Positions 26,283 through 34,762 are shown, numbered from the stretch's first letter. The stretch is DNA of 42,345 nt from an uncultured Hungatella sp. (GCA_947066955.1 CAMTAF010000018.1:1-42345); one strand, 5' to 3'. The notes: generated by a model from the letters alone, not told the origin. Translations and numbers: made by a program.

Positions 26283-27487
26283 TGGATTTTTTGCTTTTTG
26301 TCCACCAGGATCCCCTCCGTGGTCAGCATCCCGTTCCATTCATTTCCGTCAGACCGGTAGAACAAGGTCATAAGGGAGCCGTCTGTCTTCTGGTACTCGA
26401 TCATGAACACCTGCCCTTTTTCCACAGCCATGGGGTAGTTGTTATAGGGAAGCACGTCGCCGCTTTTCTCTGCCTCCGCGAAATCATCGTAGGCATCTTC
26501 CAGGCGCCAGAACTGCCTGGAGGCGAGGCCCTGGATCTGGCCCGCGAGATCCTCCTTGCCAAAGTAGGAGGCCGTGTATTCCTTCCCCTCAACCTCCACA
26601 ATCTCTGTCTTAAGAGGGCTTAGGTTTTCCTTTCCCACCATGGTTAGGTCCTCCCCCGACACCTTCTCTCCGTACCGCTCTCTCAGCTGGACCGCCATGG
26701 AGGGCGTGTCCGTGCCTGACACATTTCCTCCCAGGTGGGCTCCGCCGTAGATCCCCATGACAGCCTCCCCTTTAAGCGCCTCTGCCTCCCGGCAGAAATT
26801 CTCCACCATCTTCTGCTCCCTATAGACAGAATCATTTGCCTCGTAGAACGTTTTTCCCTGCTCTATGTTTTCCTGGGCAAGGAGGCAGTCATTTGAATCC
26901 TTCTGCCCCATCTCCAAGAGCCGGTCCACATACCTCTGGCCTGTGGTGGCATACTGGTGACCGACATCGGTTCCGTGAAAAACCGTCTCAGGGCACGCTT
27001 CCTTGATCTGCTTGAAGAAAGTTTTGTAATCCTCCACATGGGAGGCTGTGTGCTCCCAGTCATCGTAGATCTCATCCAGAATCTGGTCATCCCCTGACTC
27101 CATCCAAAGGTTTAAGTACTGCGCCGTGTAGTAGGGCAGCTCCACGAAGAGGTGCCGCATATGCTCCTTCTCATAATGATCCTTCCACAGCTCCAGCTCC
27201 CTGTCATAGATGGCTTTCACGCCGTGCTGCTCCCCGTAGAGATAGATGTTTCCCACCTGCGCCTCCGCGGCCGATGTTTCCGCGGCCGATGATTCCGCAC
27301 CCCGTGTCTCCACGGCTGATGTTTCCGTAGCCGGCGTCTCCGCGGCTGATGTTTCCGCGCCCCGTGTCCCGGCATCCGCCTCCGCGGCGTACGTGGTCCC
27401 CTCTGATGAAGGTTCCCCTGCGGTTCTGCCCTCTGAACACGCTGTGAGAAGGCACATTGCAAACAGTATGACTGACACTCTTTTCAT
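26279..27487 (-). CDS. TraB/TIKI-superfamily (ChaN/EreA-like) lipoprotein
   Basis: 402 residues. The N-terminus is a lipoprotein signal (M-K-R-V-S-V-I-L-F-A-M-C-L-L-T-A-C). Residues ~35-75 are a low-complexity stretch of imperfect pentapeptides such as A-A-E-T-S, A-T-E-T-S and A-V-E-T-R, probably a flexible spacer. The folded part carries the two GxxH motifs of the TIKI/TraB superfamily: Y-L-Y-G-E-Q-H-G near residue 83 and I-Y-G-G-A-H-L-G-G near 250. The superfamily includes heme-binding ChaN, erythromycin esterase and TIKI proteases; activity here is unknown. It ends a met operon and overlaps the PAP2 gene by four bases. Confidence 0.7.
   Translation of the reverse strand: MKRVSVILFAMCLLTACSEGRTAGEPSSEGTTYAAEADAGTRGAETSAAETPATETSAVETRGAESSAAETSAAEAQVGNIYLYGEQHGVKAIYDRELELWKDHYEKEHMRHLFVELPYYTAQYLNLWMESGDDQILDEIYDDWEHTASHVEDYKTFFKQIKEACPETVFHGTDVGHQYATTGQRYVDRLLEMGQKDSNDCLLAQENIEQGKTFYEANDSVYREQKMVENFCREAEALKGEAVMGIYGGAHLGGNVSGTDTPSMAVQLRERYGEKVSGEDLTMVGKENLSPLKTEIVEVEGKEYTASYFGKEDLAGQIQGLASRQFWRLEDAYDDFAEAEKSGDVLPYNNYPMAVEKGQVFMIEYQKTDGSLMTLFYRSDGNEWNGMLTTEGILVDKKQKIH
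27260..27372. repeat. 15-bp imperfect tandem repeats in the lipoprotein gene
   Basis: About seven imperfect 15-bp units, each encoding a pentapeptide of the form (A/T)-(A/V/T)-E-(T/S)-(S/P/R). Such tracts change length by slippage and would alter the spacer between the lipid anchor and the folded domain. Confidence 0.65.
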
Positions 27488-28023
27488 GACTTTTTCTCCT
27501 TTCCGTTTTGCCTAATCCCTCGCTCTCTCAGATACCCTGCTGCCACGTATCCATTGACCGTCCCAAGGACCATCCCTCCCAGGATATCTGTGGGAAAATG
27601 GACGAACAGGTACATCCGCGAAAACGCGATCAGCAGGGCAAGCCCCAGAGCCGCCCACCCCCACTTTCTCTCAAAACGCCAGATGCACACCGCCCCCTCA
27701 AAGGAGACCAGGGTGTGGCCTGAGGGAAAGGAATAGTCCCGGGGGACAGGCACCAGCACAGGGACTTCGGGCCGGACCCAGCAGGGGCGGCTCCTGGCGA
27801 TCAGGTTCTTTAAAACCAGGTTCCCGGCCACATAGCCCACTGCTATGGACAGGGCCATGGCAAAGCCCATCCTCCTGGTCTTTGGAACGCAGCAGAAGAC
27901 CAGGGCCAGGAGCACCCACACTTCCCCGTGGTTAGCCAGGCTGGTGACAGCTGTCATAATCTGGTCCAGCCAGGGCGTGTGGAGCTCCTGCAGAAAGTGG
28001 AGGAACGCGAATTCCCAACTCAT
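27484..28023 (-). CDS. PAP2-family membrane phosphatase
   Basis: 179 residues with about five hydrophobic segments. The three PAP2 motifs are visible: K-N-L-I-A-R-S-R-P (KxxxxxxRP), S-F-P-S-G-H (PSGH) and S-R-M-Y-L-F-V-H-F-P-T-D (SRxxxxxHxxxD). These enzymes dephosphorylate lipid phosphates such as undecaprenyl pyrophosphate or phosphatidate outside or in the membrane. It is coupled by four-base ATGA overlaps at both ends (metH before, lipoprotein after). Confidence 0.92.
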   Translation of the reverse strand: MSWEFAFLHFLQELHTPWLDQIMTAVTSLANHGEVWVLLALVFCCVPKTRRMGFAMALSIAVGYVAGNLVLKNLIARSRPCWVRPEVPVLVPVPRDYSFPSGHTLVSFEGAVCIWRFERKWGWAALGLALLIAFSRMYLFVHFPTDILGGMVLGTVNGYVAAGYLRERGIRQNGKEKKS

Positions 28024-30479
28024 CTTGTCCCTGCCCCTTTCTCTCCATGCTCCAGCTCCTTTCCCAGGATCACCGACTCCGCGTAATTCACCGACGCCAT
28101 GGCGTCCCTGCAGTAGCAGTCCGCGCCGATGGTCCGGGCATACTCTTCGGTGAGCACGGCGCCCCCCACCATAACCTTTGCCCAGGGCGCGCTCTCTCTC
28201 AGCAGGCGGATAGTCTCCTCCATGCCAGGCACCGTGGTGGTCATCAGGGCGCTGAGCCCCACAAGGGGAACCTTCCGGTCCGCCGCCTCCTGGGCGATCT
28301 TCTCCGGCGGCACATCCTTTCCCAGATCCACCACCTGGTAGCTGTAATTTTCCAAAAGAACCTTCACAATATTCTTTCCGATATCGTGGATATCCCCTTT
28401 CACGGTAGCCAGAATGATGGTTCCTTTCTTCTCCTGGCTCTGACCGTTTCTAGCCATCTCATCCTTGATCACCTCAAAGGCCGCCTTTGCCGCCTCGGCG
28501 CTCATGAGAAGCTGAGGGAGAAAGACCGTCCCCTTCTCAAACCCCTTCCCCACATTGTCCAGGGCCGGGATCATCTCCTCATTGATAATGTCCAAAGCCT
28601 CCCGCTCCTTGAGAAGGGCCTTCACCGCCTCGTGGGCCTTCTCCTTTAAGCCCCGGCGGATACAGTCGCCAAGGCCCATGGAGCCCGGGGCAGGGCCTAA
28701 AACCTCCCTGGGGCCTCTCCTGCCAGCTTTCAGCCCCCCCGGGGCCTCTCCTGCCCCGGAAGGCCCGCCCCCGTACATCCCGATATAGTCTCCGCACTGG
28801 CTGTCCAGATCCGAAAGCGCCCGAAAGCTGTAGTAGGACTGCATCATTGCCTGGGAATTGGGGTTTATAATGGCAGCGTTCAGCCCGCTGGCCATGGCCA
28901 TGGTGAAAAACGCCCCATTGATGATCTCCCTCTGGGGAAGTCCGAAGGAAATGTTGGACACGCCCAGGATGGTTTTCCCCCCAAGCTCATCCCTCACCCT
29001 TCTCAGGGTCTCCAATGTGGTCAGCGCCCCTTTGCTGTCAGAGCTCACCGTGAGGCACAGCCCATCGATCAGGATATCCTCCTTCCCGATGCCGTACTCC
29101 GCGGCTGTGGCGTAGATCTTCTTCGCAATCTCCAGCCTTCCCTGGGCAGTGTCAGGGATTCCCCCCTCGTCCAGGGCCAGGGCCACCACCACGCCGCCGT
29201 AGTGCTTCACCAAAGGAAATATTGCCTTCATGGACTCCTCTTTTCCGTTGACGGAATTGATCAGGGGCTTTCCGTTGTAGATCCTCATGGCCCGCTCCAT
29301 GGCCCCTATGTCCGAGGTGTCGATCTGCAGAGGCAGGTCAATGACGCTCTGCAGCTCCTTCACCACCTCCTCCATCATCCCGGCCTCGTCGATCCCCGGC
29401 AGCCCCACATTCACATCCAACACATGGGCGCCGTGATCCTCCTGGGTCACCCCCTCCTGGAGGATATACTCCAGATTGTGGTCCCTCAAAGCCTGTTTAA
29501 ATCGGGATTTTCCCGTGGGATTGATCCGCTCCCCGATGATCACCGGGTCCCGGTCAATGACCACGGCGTGGGTGTAGGAGGACACAACGGTCCGCCCTTT
29601 CCTTGCAGGAAGGCGCTGCTCCTTGTCCCTGCACCGCTCCACCAGCTTCTTTATGTGACCCGGCGTGGTGCCGCAGCATCCGCCCAGCACATTGGCCCCC
29701 ATGTCCGCGATCTCCTCCATCACTGCCGCGAACTCATTTTCATCAATATCATACACCGTCCTTCCGTCCTGGCTTCTGGGAAGTCCGGCGTTGGGGTTGA
29801 CGATCACCGGGACAGAGGCGTATTTTAACAATTCTTTTAAGATCTCCTTCATCTGCACCGGCCCCAGGCCGCAGTTGATCCCCAGTGCATCCACCCCAAG
29901 CCCCTCCAGAAGGGCCACCGTGGACTCCACGCTGCCTCCCGTGAGAAGCTTCCCCTTCTGGTCAAAGATCATGGTGGCAAACACGGGAAGGCCGCAGTTT
30001 TCCTTTGCCGCCAGGATGGCAGCCTTGGCCTCGTAGCCGTCGCTCATGGTCTCCACCAGCACCAGATCCGCCCCTGCCCGGCTTCCGGTCTCCACAACCT
30101 CCTTATAGACAGCGCAGGCATGGTCAAAATCCAAGTCTCCCAGAGGCTTTAAAAGCTTCCCCGTGGGCCCCAGGTCCAGGGCCACATAGCCCCGCCCGGC
30201 CTCCTTCACAGCCTCCCTGGCATTGGCCACCCCGGCCTCCGTGATCTCCTTTAGGGAAAATGCCCCACCAGCCGGATATTTGATCCGGTTGGCTCCAAAG
30301 GTGTTGGTGGTGAGGATATCGCACCCTGCCCCTAAATAGTCCCCGTGGATCTGCCTTAAGATCTCCGGGTGCAGCAGGTTCCAGGTCTCTGGCAGTTCCC
30401 CTGCCTTTAAGCCTCTGGCCTGGAGAAGGCTCCCCATCCCCCCGTCAAAAAACACTTTCCTTCTCCTGATCTCCTCCAT
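28020..30479 (-). CDS. metH: cobalamin-dependent methionine synthase, lacking the activation domain
   Basis: 819 residues. The start at 30479 is preferred over the ATG five codons upstream because GAGGGG lies 7 bases before it. Homocysteine-binding domain (~1-290): F-F-D-G-G-M-G-S, zinc Cys in I-N-C-G-L-G-P and G-G-C-C-G-T-T-P. Methyl-THF domain (~305-570): G-E-R-I-N-P-T-G and D-V-N-V-G. B12 domain (~610-819): G-D-I-H-D-I-G-K-N-I with the cobalt-ligating His. E. coli MetH is about 1227 residues because it also has the AdoMet-binding reactivation domain, which here is a separate upstream gene. A Gly/Pro-rich linker (about residues 565-595) is unusually expanded. Confidence 0.95.
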   Translation of the reverse strand: MEEIRRRKVFFDGGMGSLLQARGLKAGELPETWNLLHPEILRQIHGDYLGAGCDILTTNTFGANRIKYPAGGAFSLKEITEAGVANAREAVKEAGRGYVALDLGPTGKLLKPLGDLDFDHACAVYKEVVETGSRAGADLVLVETMSDGYEAKAAILAAKENCGLPVFATMIFDQKGKLLTGGSVESTVALLEGLGVDALGINCGLGPVQMKEILKELLKYASVPVIVNPNAGLPRSQDGRTVYDIDENEFAAVMEEIADMGANVLGGCCGTTPGHIKKLVERCRDKEQRLPARKGRTVVSSYTHAVVIDRDPVIIGERINPTGKSRFKQALRDHNLEYILQEGVTQEDHGAHVLDVNVGLPGIDEAGMMEEVVKELQSVIDLPLQIDTSDIGAMERAMRIYNGKPLINSVNGKEESMKAIFPLVKHYGGVVVALALDEGGIPDTAQGRLEIAKKIYATAAEYGIGKEDILIDGLCLTVSSDSKGALTTLETLRRVRDELGGKTILGVSNISFGLPQREIINGAFFTMAMASGLNAAIINPNSQAMMQSYYSFRALSDLDSQCGDYIGMYGGGPSGAGEAPGGLKAGRRGPREVLGPAPGSMGLGDCIRRGLKEKAHEAVKALLKEREALDIINEEMIPALDNVGKGFEKGTVFLPQLLMSAEAAKAAFEVIKDEMARNGQSQEKKGTIILATVKGDIHDIGKNIVKVLLENYSYQVVDLGKDVPPEKIAQEAADRKVPLVGLSALMTTTVPGMEETIRLLRESAPWAKVMVGGAVLTEEYARTIGADCYCRDAMASVNYAESVILGKELEHGEKGAGTR
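28710..28755. repeat. 15-bp direct repeat in the metH linker
   Basis: GGGGCCTCTCCTGCC occurs at 28710-28724 and again at 28741-28755. The 31-base period is not a multiple of three, so the two copies are translated in different frames. They fall in the Gly/Pro-rich linker between the methyl-THF and B12 modules. Confidence 0.75.
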
Positions 30480-30523
30480 GATGGTTCCCCTCATGCCCCT
30501 CTCGCTCCCTTCTTAAATTAAAT

Positions 30524-31183
30524 TCAGCTTTTTTCTCTCCTGTAAGCGCAGTCTCTTTTGCCACAGGACCCACATCCTTTTCCAATGCACAAGCCCTCTG
30601 CGGCGCTTCCCTCCGCGGGGCTGACGCCGATCACCGCTGTCACGGATTTGGACGGGGCCATCAAAAGGCTGTCCGTCAAGGTGATCCCCACGCGCTTGCC
30701 TGCCTCCAAAGCCCCCAGAAGCGCCGGCTGGCACTCTAAGGGAAAATCCCCGTACCCGGGGCTGAAGCGGGGGCGCAGAGAAAGCCCTTTTTTTTCATAT
30801 TCCTGCCGGATCTCCTCATTGACCTGATCGCAGTAATCCTCCAGCATGGCCGCCGCCGCTGCCTGGAGCACCACGGCCCGGCTCATCTCAAGGCGGCTGT
30901 ACCGCCGGATCAGGATGTCCGTCTGAACTCCCAAGGTGGCTGCAAAAAGCACAACTGCCTGGCAGCCCTTAAGATTTTTGGACAGGGCCAGGCTTTTTGT
31001 CTGAAAACAGCCCAGATCCAACTGCCCGCTGTCTGAAAATGCCAGGGGATATTCCCGGAAACAGCTCCGCCTCGCCGCGGCCTGTTCCAGCTCCTGCCAG
31101 CACTCCTCCACCAGCTTTAAGGTCTGGAGGTCCCCCTGGCCCCTGCCGTACCCTAAGTACCGGAGGGTCTCCTCCACATTCAT
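30524..31183 (-). CDS. methionine synthase reactivation-domain protein
   Basis: 219 residues. It matches the C-terminal activation domain of MetH, which binds AdoMet and re-methylates oxidised cob(II)alamin: R-F-S-P-G-Y-G-D-F-P-L-E-C-Q and G-I-T-L-T-D-S-L-L-M-A-P-S-K-S-V-T are its core motifs. Split MetH/activation proteins are typical of Clostridia. A Cys-rich tail (C-I-G-K-G-C-G-S-C-G-K-R-D-C) could bind metal or an Fe-S cluster. The start at 31183 overlaps metF by ATGA. metH follows 44 bases later. Confidence 0.9.
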   Translation of the reverse strand: MNVEETLRYLGYGRGQGDLQTLKLVEECWQELEQAAARRSCFREYPLAFSDSGQLDLGCFQTKSLALSKNLKGCQAVVLFAATLGVQTDILIRRYSRLEMSRAVVLQAAAAAMLEDYCDQVNEEIRQEYEKKGLSLRPRFSPGYGDFPLECQPALLGALEAGKRVGITLTDSLLMAPSKSVTAVIGVSPAEGSAAEGLCIGKGCGSCGKRDCAYRREKS

Positions 31184-32049
31184 GAACCCCACCCCAGGAT
31201 ATCAGAGAGATTCTCCTGGATCTTGGCAGCCACGTCGGGCCGGTTCATAGAGTACACATGGATGGCATTGACCCCGTTGGCGATCAGGTCAATGATCTGG
31301 TCCGTGGCGTAGGCGATGCCCGCCTGCTTCATGGCTGCCGGATTGTCCCCGAAACGGTCCACCACTGCCTTAAAGCGGGATGGCAGGTACGTGCCTGACA
31401 TCTCACAGATCCGCTTCACCTGGGACACCCTGGTCACCGGCATAATCCCCGCCACCACCGGGATGGTGATCCCTTTCTCCCGGATCCGGTACAGGTAGTT
31501 GTACAGAATATTGTTGTCAAAAAACATCTGGGTGGTGACAAACTCGCATCCGGCCTCCACCTTCTCCTTCAGATGAAGGATATCCTCCGTCTTGTTGGCC
31601 GACTCCACATGGCCCTCGGGATAACAGGCCCCGCCGATACAGAAATCCCCGCTCTGCCGGATCTCCCGGATCAGCTCCGAGGCGTATCGGTAATCGTGGG
31701 CCAGCCTCCCCTCCTTTGGGATGTCTCCCCGCAGGGCCAGCACATTTTCTATGCCCCGGGCCTTTAACTCCTCCAGCACATGGTGAACCTTTTCCCTGGT
31801 GGAGGACACACAGGTCACATGGGCCAGGGTGGGCACATGGTACTCATTGTTCAGCGTGGCGGCCACATCCACCGTGTAGCGGCTGGTGCCTCCCCCTGCC
31901 CCGTAAGTGACGCTCATAAAAGAGGGAGACAGCTTGGCGATCTCCCGCGCCGCCGCCTCCACGGTCTCGTACTTATCCTCCGTCTTTGGGGGAAATACCT
32001 CAAAAGAAAGGGTAGGCCTTCCCTGCCCCAGTATCTCTCTGATCTTCAT
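31180..32049 (-). CDS. metF: 5,10-methylenetetrahydrofolate reductase
   Basis: 289 residues, TIM-barrel flavoprotein that makes 5-methyl-THF, the methyl donor for MetH. Typical segments: S-F-E-V-F-P-P-K-T, S-V-T-Y-G-A-G-G, H-V-T-C-V, N-V-L-A-L-R-G-D and the Q-M-F-F-D-N loop. It follows hflC by 17 bases and feeds the next two genes directly: methyl-THF production, reactivation and use are in one transcript. Confidence 0.95.
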   Translation of the reverse strand: MKIREILGQGRPTLSFEVFPPKTEDKYETVEAAAREIAKLSPSFMSVTYGAGGGTSRYTVDVAATLNNEYHVPTLAHVTCVSSTREKVHHVLEELKARGIENVLALRGDIPKEGRLAHDYRYASELIREIRQSGDFCIGGACYPEGHVESANKTEDILHLKEKVEAGCEFVTTQMFFDNNILYNYLYRIREKGITIPVVAGIMPVTRVSQVKRICEMSGTYLPSRFKAVVDRFGDNPAAMKQAGIAYATDQIIDLIANGVNAIHVYSMNRPDVAAKIQENLSDILGWGS

Positions 32050-32066
32050 CTGTCTTTGCTCCTGTT

Positions 32067-32939
32067 CTACTCTCCCATAAAAATCCTGGCAATGGGCGAA
32101 TCCCCAGGCAGGATTAAGGTGTTGTTTTTTCCCGTCAGGGATGCCCTGGCCGCGTCAAGGGCCCTGATGAATCCGTAAAATTCCGCTCTCTCCGGAGTGT
32201 TGTAGGCAGCTGCCAGGATCCTCATATATTCCGCCTCGCCCTCTGCCGTGACCGCTGCCGCCTCCGCCTGGGCGTTGGAGATACTGATGGCGATCTCCCG
32301 GTCCGTGGTGTTCTGGATAACCTTGGCCTCTGCCTGGCCTTCTGCCTGGTAGGTGGCCGCGATTTTGTCCCTCTCGGAGATCATCCGCTCGTACACCGCC
32401 GCCTTGTTGTCCGCGGGCAGGTCCAGCTGCTTGGTCTCAACCGCCAGAAGTTCAATGCCGTACTGCTCCATGGTTTCCCCGATGTTGGCCATGATGGCCT
32501 GGGACAGCTCCCCGTCCCTGCCGCTGATCACGTCGTTCTGGCTCATGCTGCTGATCACATTTTTAATGGAATTGTACACCGTGGTGTCGATCCTCCGCTC
32601 CGCGTTGGTAATGGAGGAGTTCAGGGTCTGGGCAAATTTAAGAGGATCCGTGATCTGCCACAGCACATAGCTGTCGCTCATCATGGTCTTTTTGTCCATA
32701 GTGATCACATCCGACGCAGCCAGATCATACAGAAGGATCTCCTTTGGAAGGCTGTCCGCTGTCTGGATAAAAGGGATCTTAAAGCTGAGCCCCGCCTGGT
32801 CAATGACACGGCTGACGCGGCCAAACTCCCGGATCAGCTTGTATTCATTCTCTCTGGTCACGGTCAGGGAACCCCCAAGACCTGCCACAGCCGCCAGCAC
32901 TGCCAATACTATAAGAAATTTACTGACCATCTTCTTCAT
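32067..32939 (-). CDS. hflC: SPFH-domain membrane protein HflC
   Basis: 290 residues: one N-terminal transmembrane helix (about 5-25), an SPFH/band-7 domain (I-R-E-F-G-R-V-S, G-L-S-F-K-I-P-F-I-Q) and a C-terminal coiled coil rich in Ala/Glu/Gln (Q-A-E-G-Q-A-E-A-K-V). HflC with HflK forms a large cage around FtsH in other bacteria and modulates proteolysis. Its start lies 20 bases inside the end of hflK, with GGAGG placed in the hflK 3' end. Confidence 0.92.
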   Translation of the reverse strand: MKKMVSKFLIVLAVLAAVAGLGGSLTVTRENEYKLIREFGRVSRVIDQAGLSFKIPFIQTADSLPKEILLYDLAASDVITMDKKTMMSDSYVLWQITDPLKFAQTLNSSITNAERRIDTTVYNSIKNVISSMSQNDVISGRDGELSQAIMANIGETMEQYGIELLAVETKQLDLPADNKAAVYERMISERDKIAATYQAEGQAEAKVIQNTTDREIAISISNAQAEAAAVTAEGEAEYMRILAAAYNTPERAEFYGFIRALDAARASLTGKNNTLILPGDSPIARIFMGE

Positions 32940-34017
32940 ATCCTGCCTCCTCTCCGCCTTCCCCGCTGTTCTCTGTCTCCGCAGAAACGCCTGCCCGGCC
33001 TCCGCTCCCTGCCGATGTGCCTGCCGTTATTCCTGCCGCTGCCTCTGTCCCTGAAACCGGGACCTCCTCCCTTCCCCCTGTAAAACTGTCCAGGGGCAGG
33101 ATGGTGTTTGTCTGATCCGTGCCGTCGATGACCACCTTAAGGCCCGGGAGCACATCCTCCATGGCCTCGTAGAACATCCTCTGGCGGGTCACCTGGGGAT
33201 TCTTCACATACTCCTCATACATGGCATTGAACCTGGCCACCTCCGCGTTGGCCTCATTGACCCTCTGGGTCTTCTGGGCCTCGGCCTCCTGCATGATCCT
33301 GTCGATCTCCGCCTCAGCGCCGGGCAGCTTCTCGTTGCGGTACTTGTTGGCATTGTTGATTGCAGTCTCCTTGCCCTGCTTTGCCGTCTCCACTGCCTTG
33401 AACGCCTCCATAACCTCCTTTGTAGGCGGCTCCGAGTCCTGGATAGTCACATTGACCACCTGGAGGCCCACATCGTGCTCCTCCAGCTTGGCCACGATCA
33501 TGTTGCGGATGCTGGCCTGGATCTCATTTTTCCCCGTGGTCAGCACCGAGTCCACGTCATAGCTGCCTATGACCGTGCGCACACAGCTCTTGCTGATATT
33601 TTTTAAGATCAGCACAGGGTCCTGGGAGGCGTACACCGCCTTCACCGGGTCCGCCACCTTGTACTCAATAAAAAAATCCACATTGACAAAATTGTAATCA
33701 TTGGTGATCATCAGGGAGTCCTCCTCCCTGCTCTCATTGTCCGCCTGGTCGTACCCCAGGGCAAAGCCCTGGATGGTGGTGTTCACCTTCTGAACCCTCT
33801 GGATCAGAGGGAGCTTAAAATGGAGGCCCGGCTCCGTCACCGCCGAGGCTGCCCCGAAGGTGGTCAGCACCGCCTGTTCCTGTTCCTCAATGTTGTAAAA
33901 AGAACCGCCGCCCAGCACTGCCGCCGCCAGGACGGCCAACACTGCCAGAGACGCCCGCCTGGCCTTTCTGACCGCATTTTTAACCTTACCTTCCATATCA
34001 GGATTAATCGTTTCCAT
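32920..34017 (-). CDS. hflK: SPFH-domain membrane protein HflK
   Basis: 365 residues. A single transmembrane segment (about 24-45) is followed by the SPFH domain (Y-N-I-E-E-Q-E-Q-A-V-L-T-T-F-G, P-G-L-H-F-K-L-P-L-I-Q) and a coiled coil with E-A-E-I-D-R-I-M-Q-E-A-E. The C-terminal 40 residues are a low-complexity Gly/Ala/Glu tail. First gene of the hflK-hflC-metF-metH operon, with a promoter upstream. Confidence 0.92.
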   Translation of the reverse strand: METINPDMEGKVKNAVRKARRASLAVLAVLAAAVLGGGSFYNIEEQEQAVLTTFGAASAVTEPGLHFKLPLIQRVQKVNTTIQGFALGYDQADNESREEDSLMITNDYNFVNVDFFIEYKVADPVKAVYASQDPVLILKNISKSCVRTVIGSYDVDSVLTTGKNEIQASIRNMIVAKLEEHDVGLQVVNVTIQDSEPPTKEVMEAFKAVETAKQGKETAINNANKYRNEKLPGAEAEIDRIMQEAEAQKTQRVNEANAEVARFNAMYEEYVKNPQVTRQRMFYEAMEDVLPGLKVVIDGTDQTNTILPLDSFTGGREEVPVSGTEAAAGITAGTSAGSGGRAGVSAETENSGEGGEEAGYEEDGQ

Positions 34018-34050
34018 ATGCCACCTCGCTTTTCACTCAAATTTATGGTT

Positions 34051-34079
34051 ACTATATCACAGGTTTGCCCATTTGTCAC
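34051..34079 (-). promoter_or_regulatory. promoter of the hflK-hflC-met operon
   Basis: Minus strand GTGACA (34079-34074), 17-base spacer, TATAGT (34056-34051). The leader of about 27 bases is too short for a SAM riboswitch or T-box. Confidence 0.6.
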
Positions 34080-34187
34080 AGAATTATCGAAATTTCTGGC
34101 AAATTCCCATGGAGCGGATCGGAAAGACCATACACAGAAAAAGGACCTCATCTGCCGCTCCTTCCTCACCGGAAGAAGTTGACGATT

Positions 34188-34511
34188 ATGGCTTCCGTTA
34201 TGAGTGCTATCACCAATACTGTTCCTATCACACAATTCAACCGTGGTCTTGCTGGAAAGATTTTTGAGGATGTCAAACGGTGCGGCGCAAAAGTTGTCAT
34301 GAAAAATAATACAGCAGAATGTGTTCTCCTCTCCCCCGACGAATACGTCCGTTTAATAGATGAATTGAATGATGCCCGTCTGCTGGCGATTGCTTCGGAA
34401 CGCATGGCACATTTTGATCCTTCCACTTTGATTTCTGAGGAAGAAATGAACCGCCGTCTTGGTGTTACAGAAGACGATCTTGTAGGTTTTGACGAGGTTG
34501 AAATCGAATGA
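34188..34511 (+). CDS. Phd/YefM-family antitoxin
   Basis: 107 residues from the ATG at 34188; an ATG four codons later (34200) is equally possible. The N-terminal half is the Phd/YefM DNA-binding fold (N-T-V-P-I-T-Q-F-N, then C-G-A-K-V-V-M-K-N-N and C-V-L-L-S-P-D-E-Y). The C-terminal part (M-A-H-F-D-P-S-T-L-I-S-E-E-E-M) should neutralise the RelE-type toxin. The downstream ORF overlaps by four bases. No convincing promoter is seen upstream. Confidence 0.85.
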   Translation: MASVMSAITNTVPITQFNRGLAGKIFEDVKRCGAKVVMKNNTAECVLLSPDEYVRLIDELNDARLLAIASERMAHFDPSTLISEEEMNRRLGVTEDDLVGFDEVEIE

Positions 34512-34762
34512 GTTGGAAACAGGTTCAACAGAATCCACTACCTGTTGATGAACAAGGATATGGTAAGCCCCTCGGCAGTCACAGCAGTACCAGCCTTGCC
34601 GGTTTGCTAAAAATCAAGCTGCGCTCTGCCGGCTTACGAGTCGTTTACCAGCTTCGCCGCACAGAATCATCTATGATGATTATTGTCATTGGTGTTCGCG
34701 CTGACGAAGAAGTATATGAACTTGCGCAGAAAAGAGCCATTAAACATGATTTACTTGGTTAA
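34508..34762 (+). CDS. RelE/ParE-type toxin, internally shortened
   Basis: 84 residues. After M-S-W-K the protein jumps to Q-V-Q-Q-N-P-L-P-V, the position that in related toxins lies some 25-30 residues further in. The rest is typical: G-Y-G-K-P-L-G, G-L-L-K-I-K-L-R, G-L-R-V-V-Y-Q-L and the R-A-D-E-E-V-Y-E end. So an in-frame deletion seems to have removed the first helix pair. This probably abolishes or weakens RNase activity while leaving the antitoxin contact surface. The frame is otherwise intact. Confidence 0.75.
   Translation: MSWKQVQQNPLPVDEQGYGKPLGSHSSTSLAGLLKIKLRSAGLRVVYQLRRTESSMMIIVIGVRADEEVYELAQKRAIKHDLLG

Noticed and set aside
27204-27462. Long GC-rich frames on the minus strand across the lipoprotein repeats
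   Set aside because: They are alternative frames of the 15-bp tandem repeat; only the lipoprotein frame has a signal peptide, ribosome site and downstream homology.
34018-34187. SAM riboswitch or T-box controlling the methionine genes
   Set aside because: The leader of hflK is only about 30 bases and the hflC-metF gap 17 bases; neither can hold such an element.
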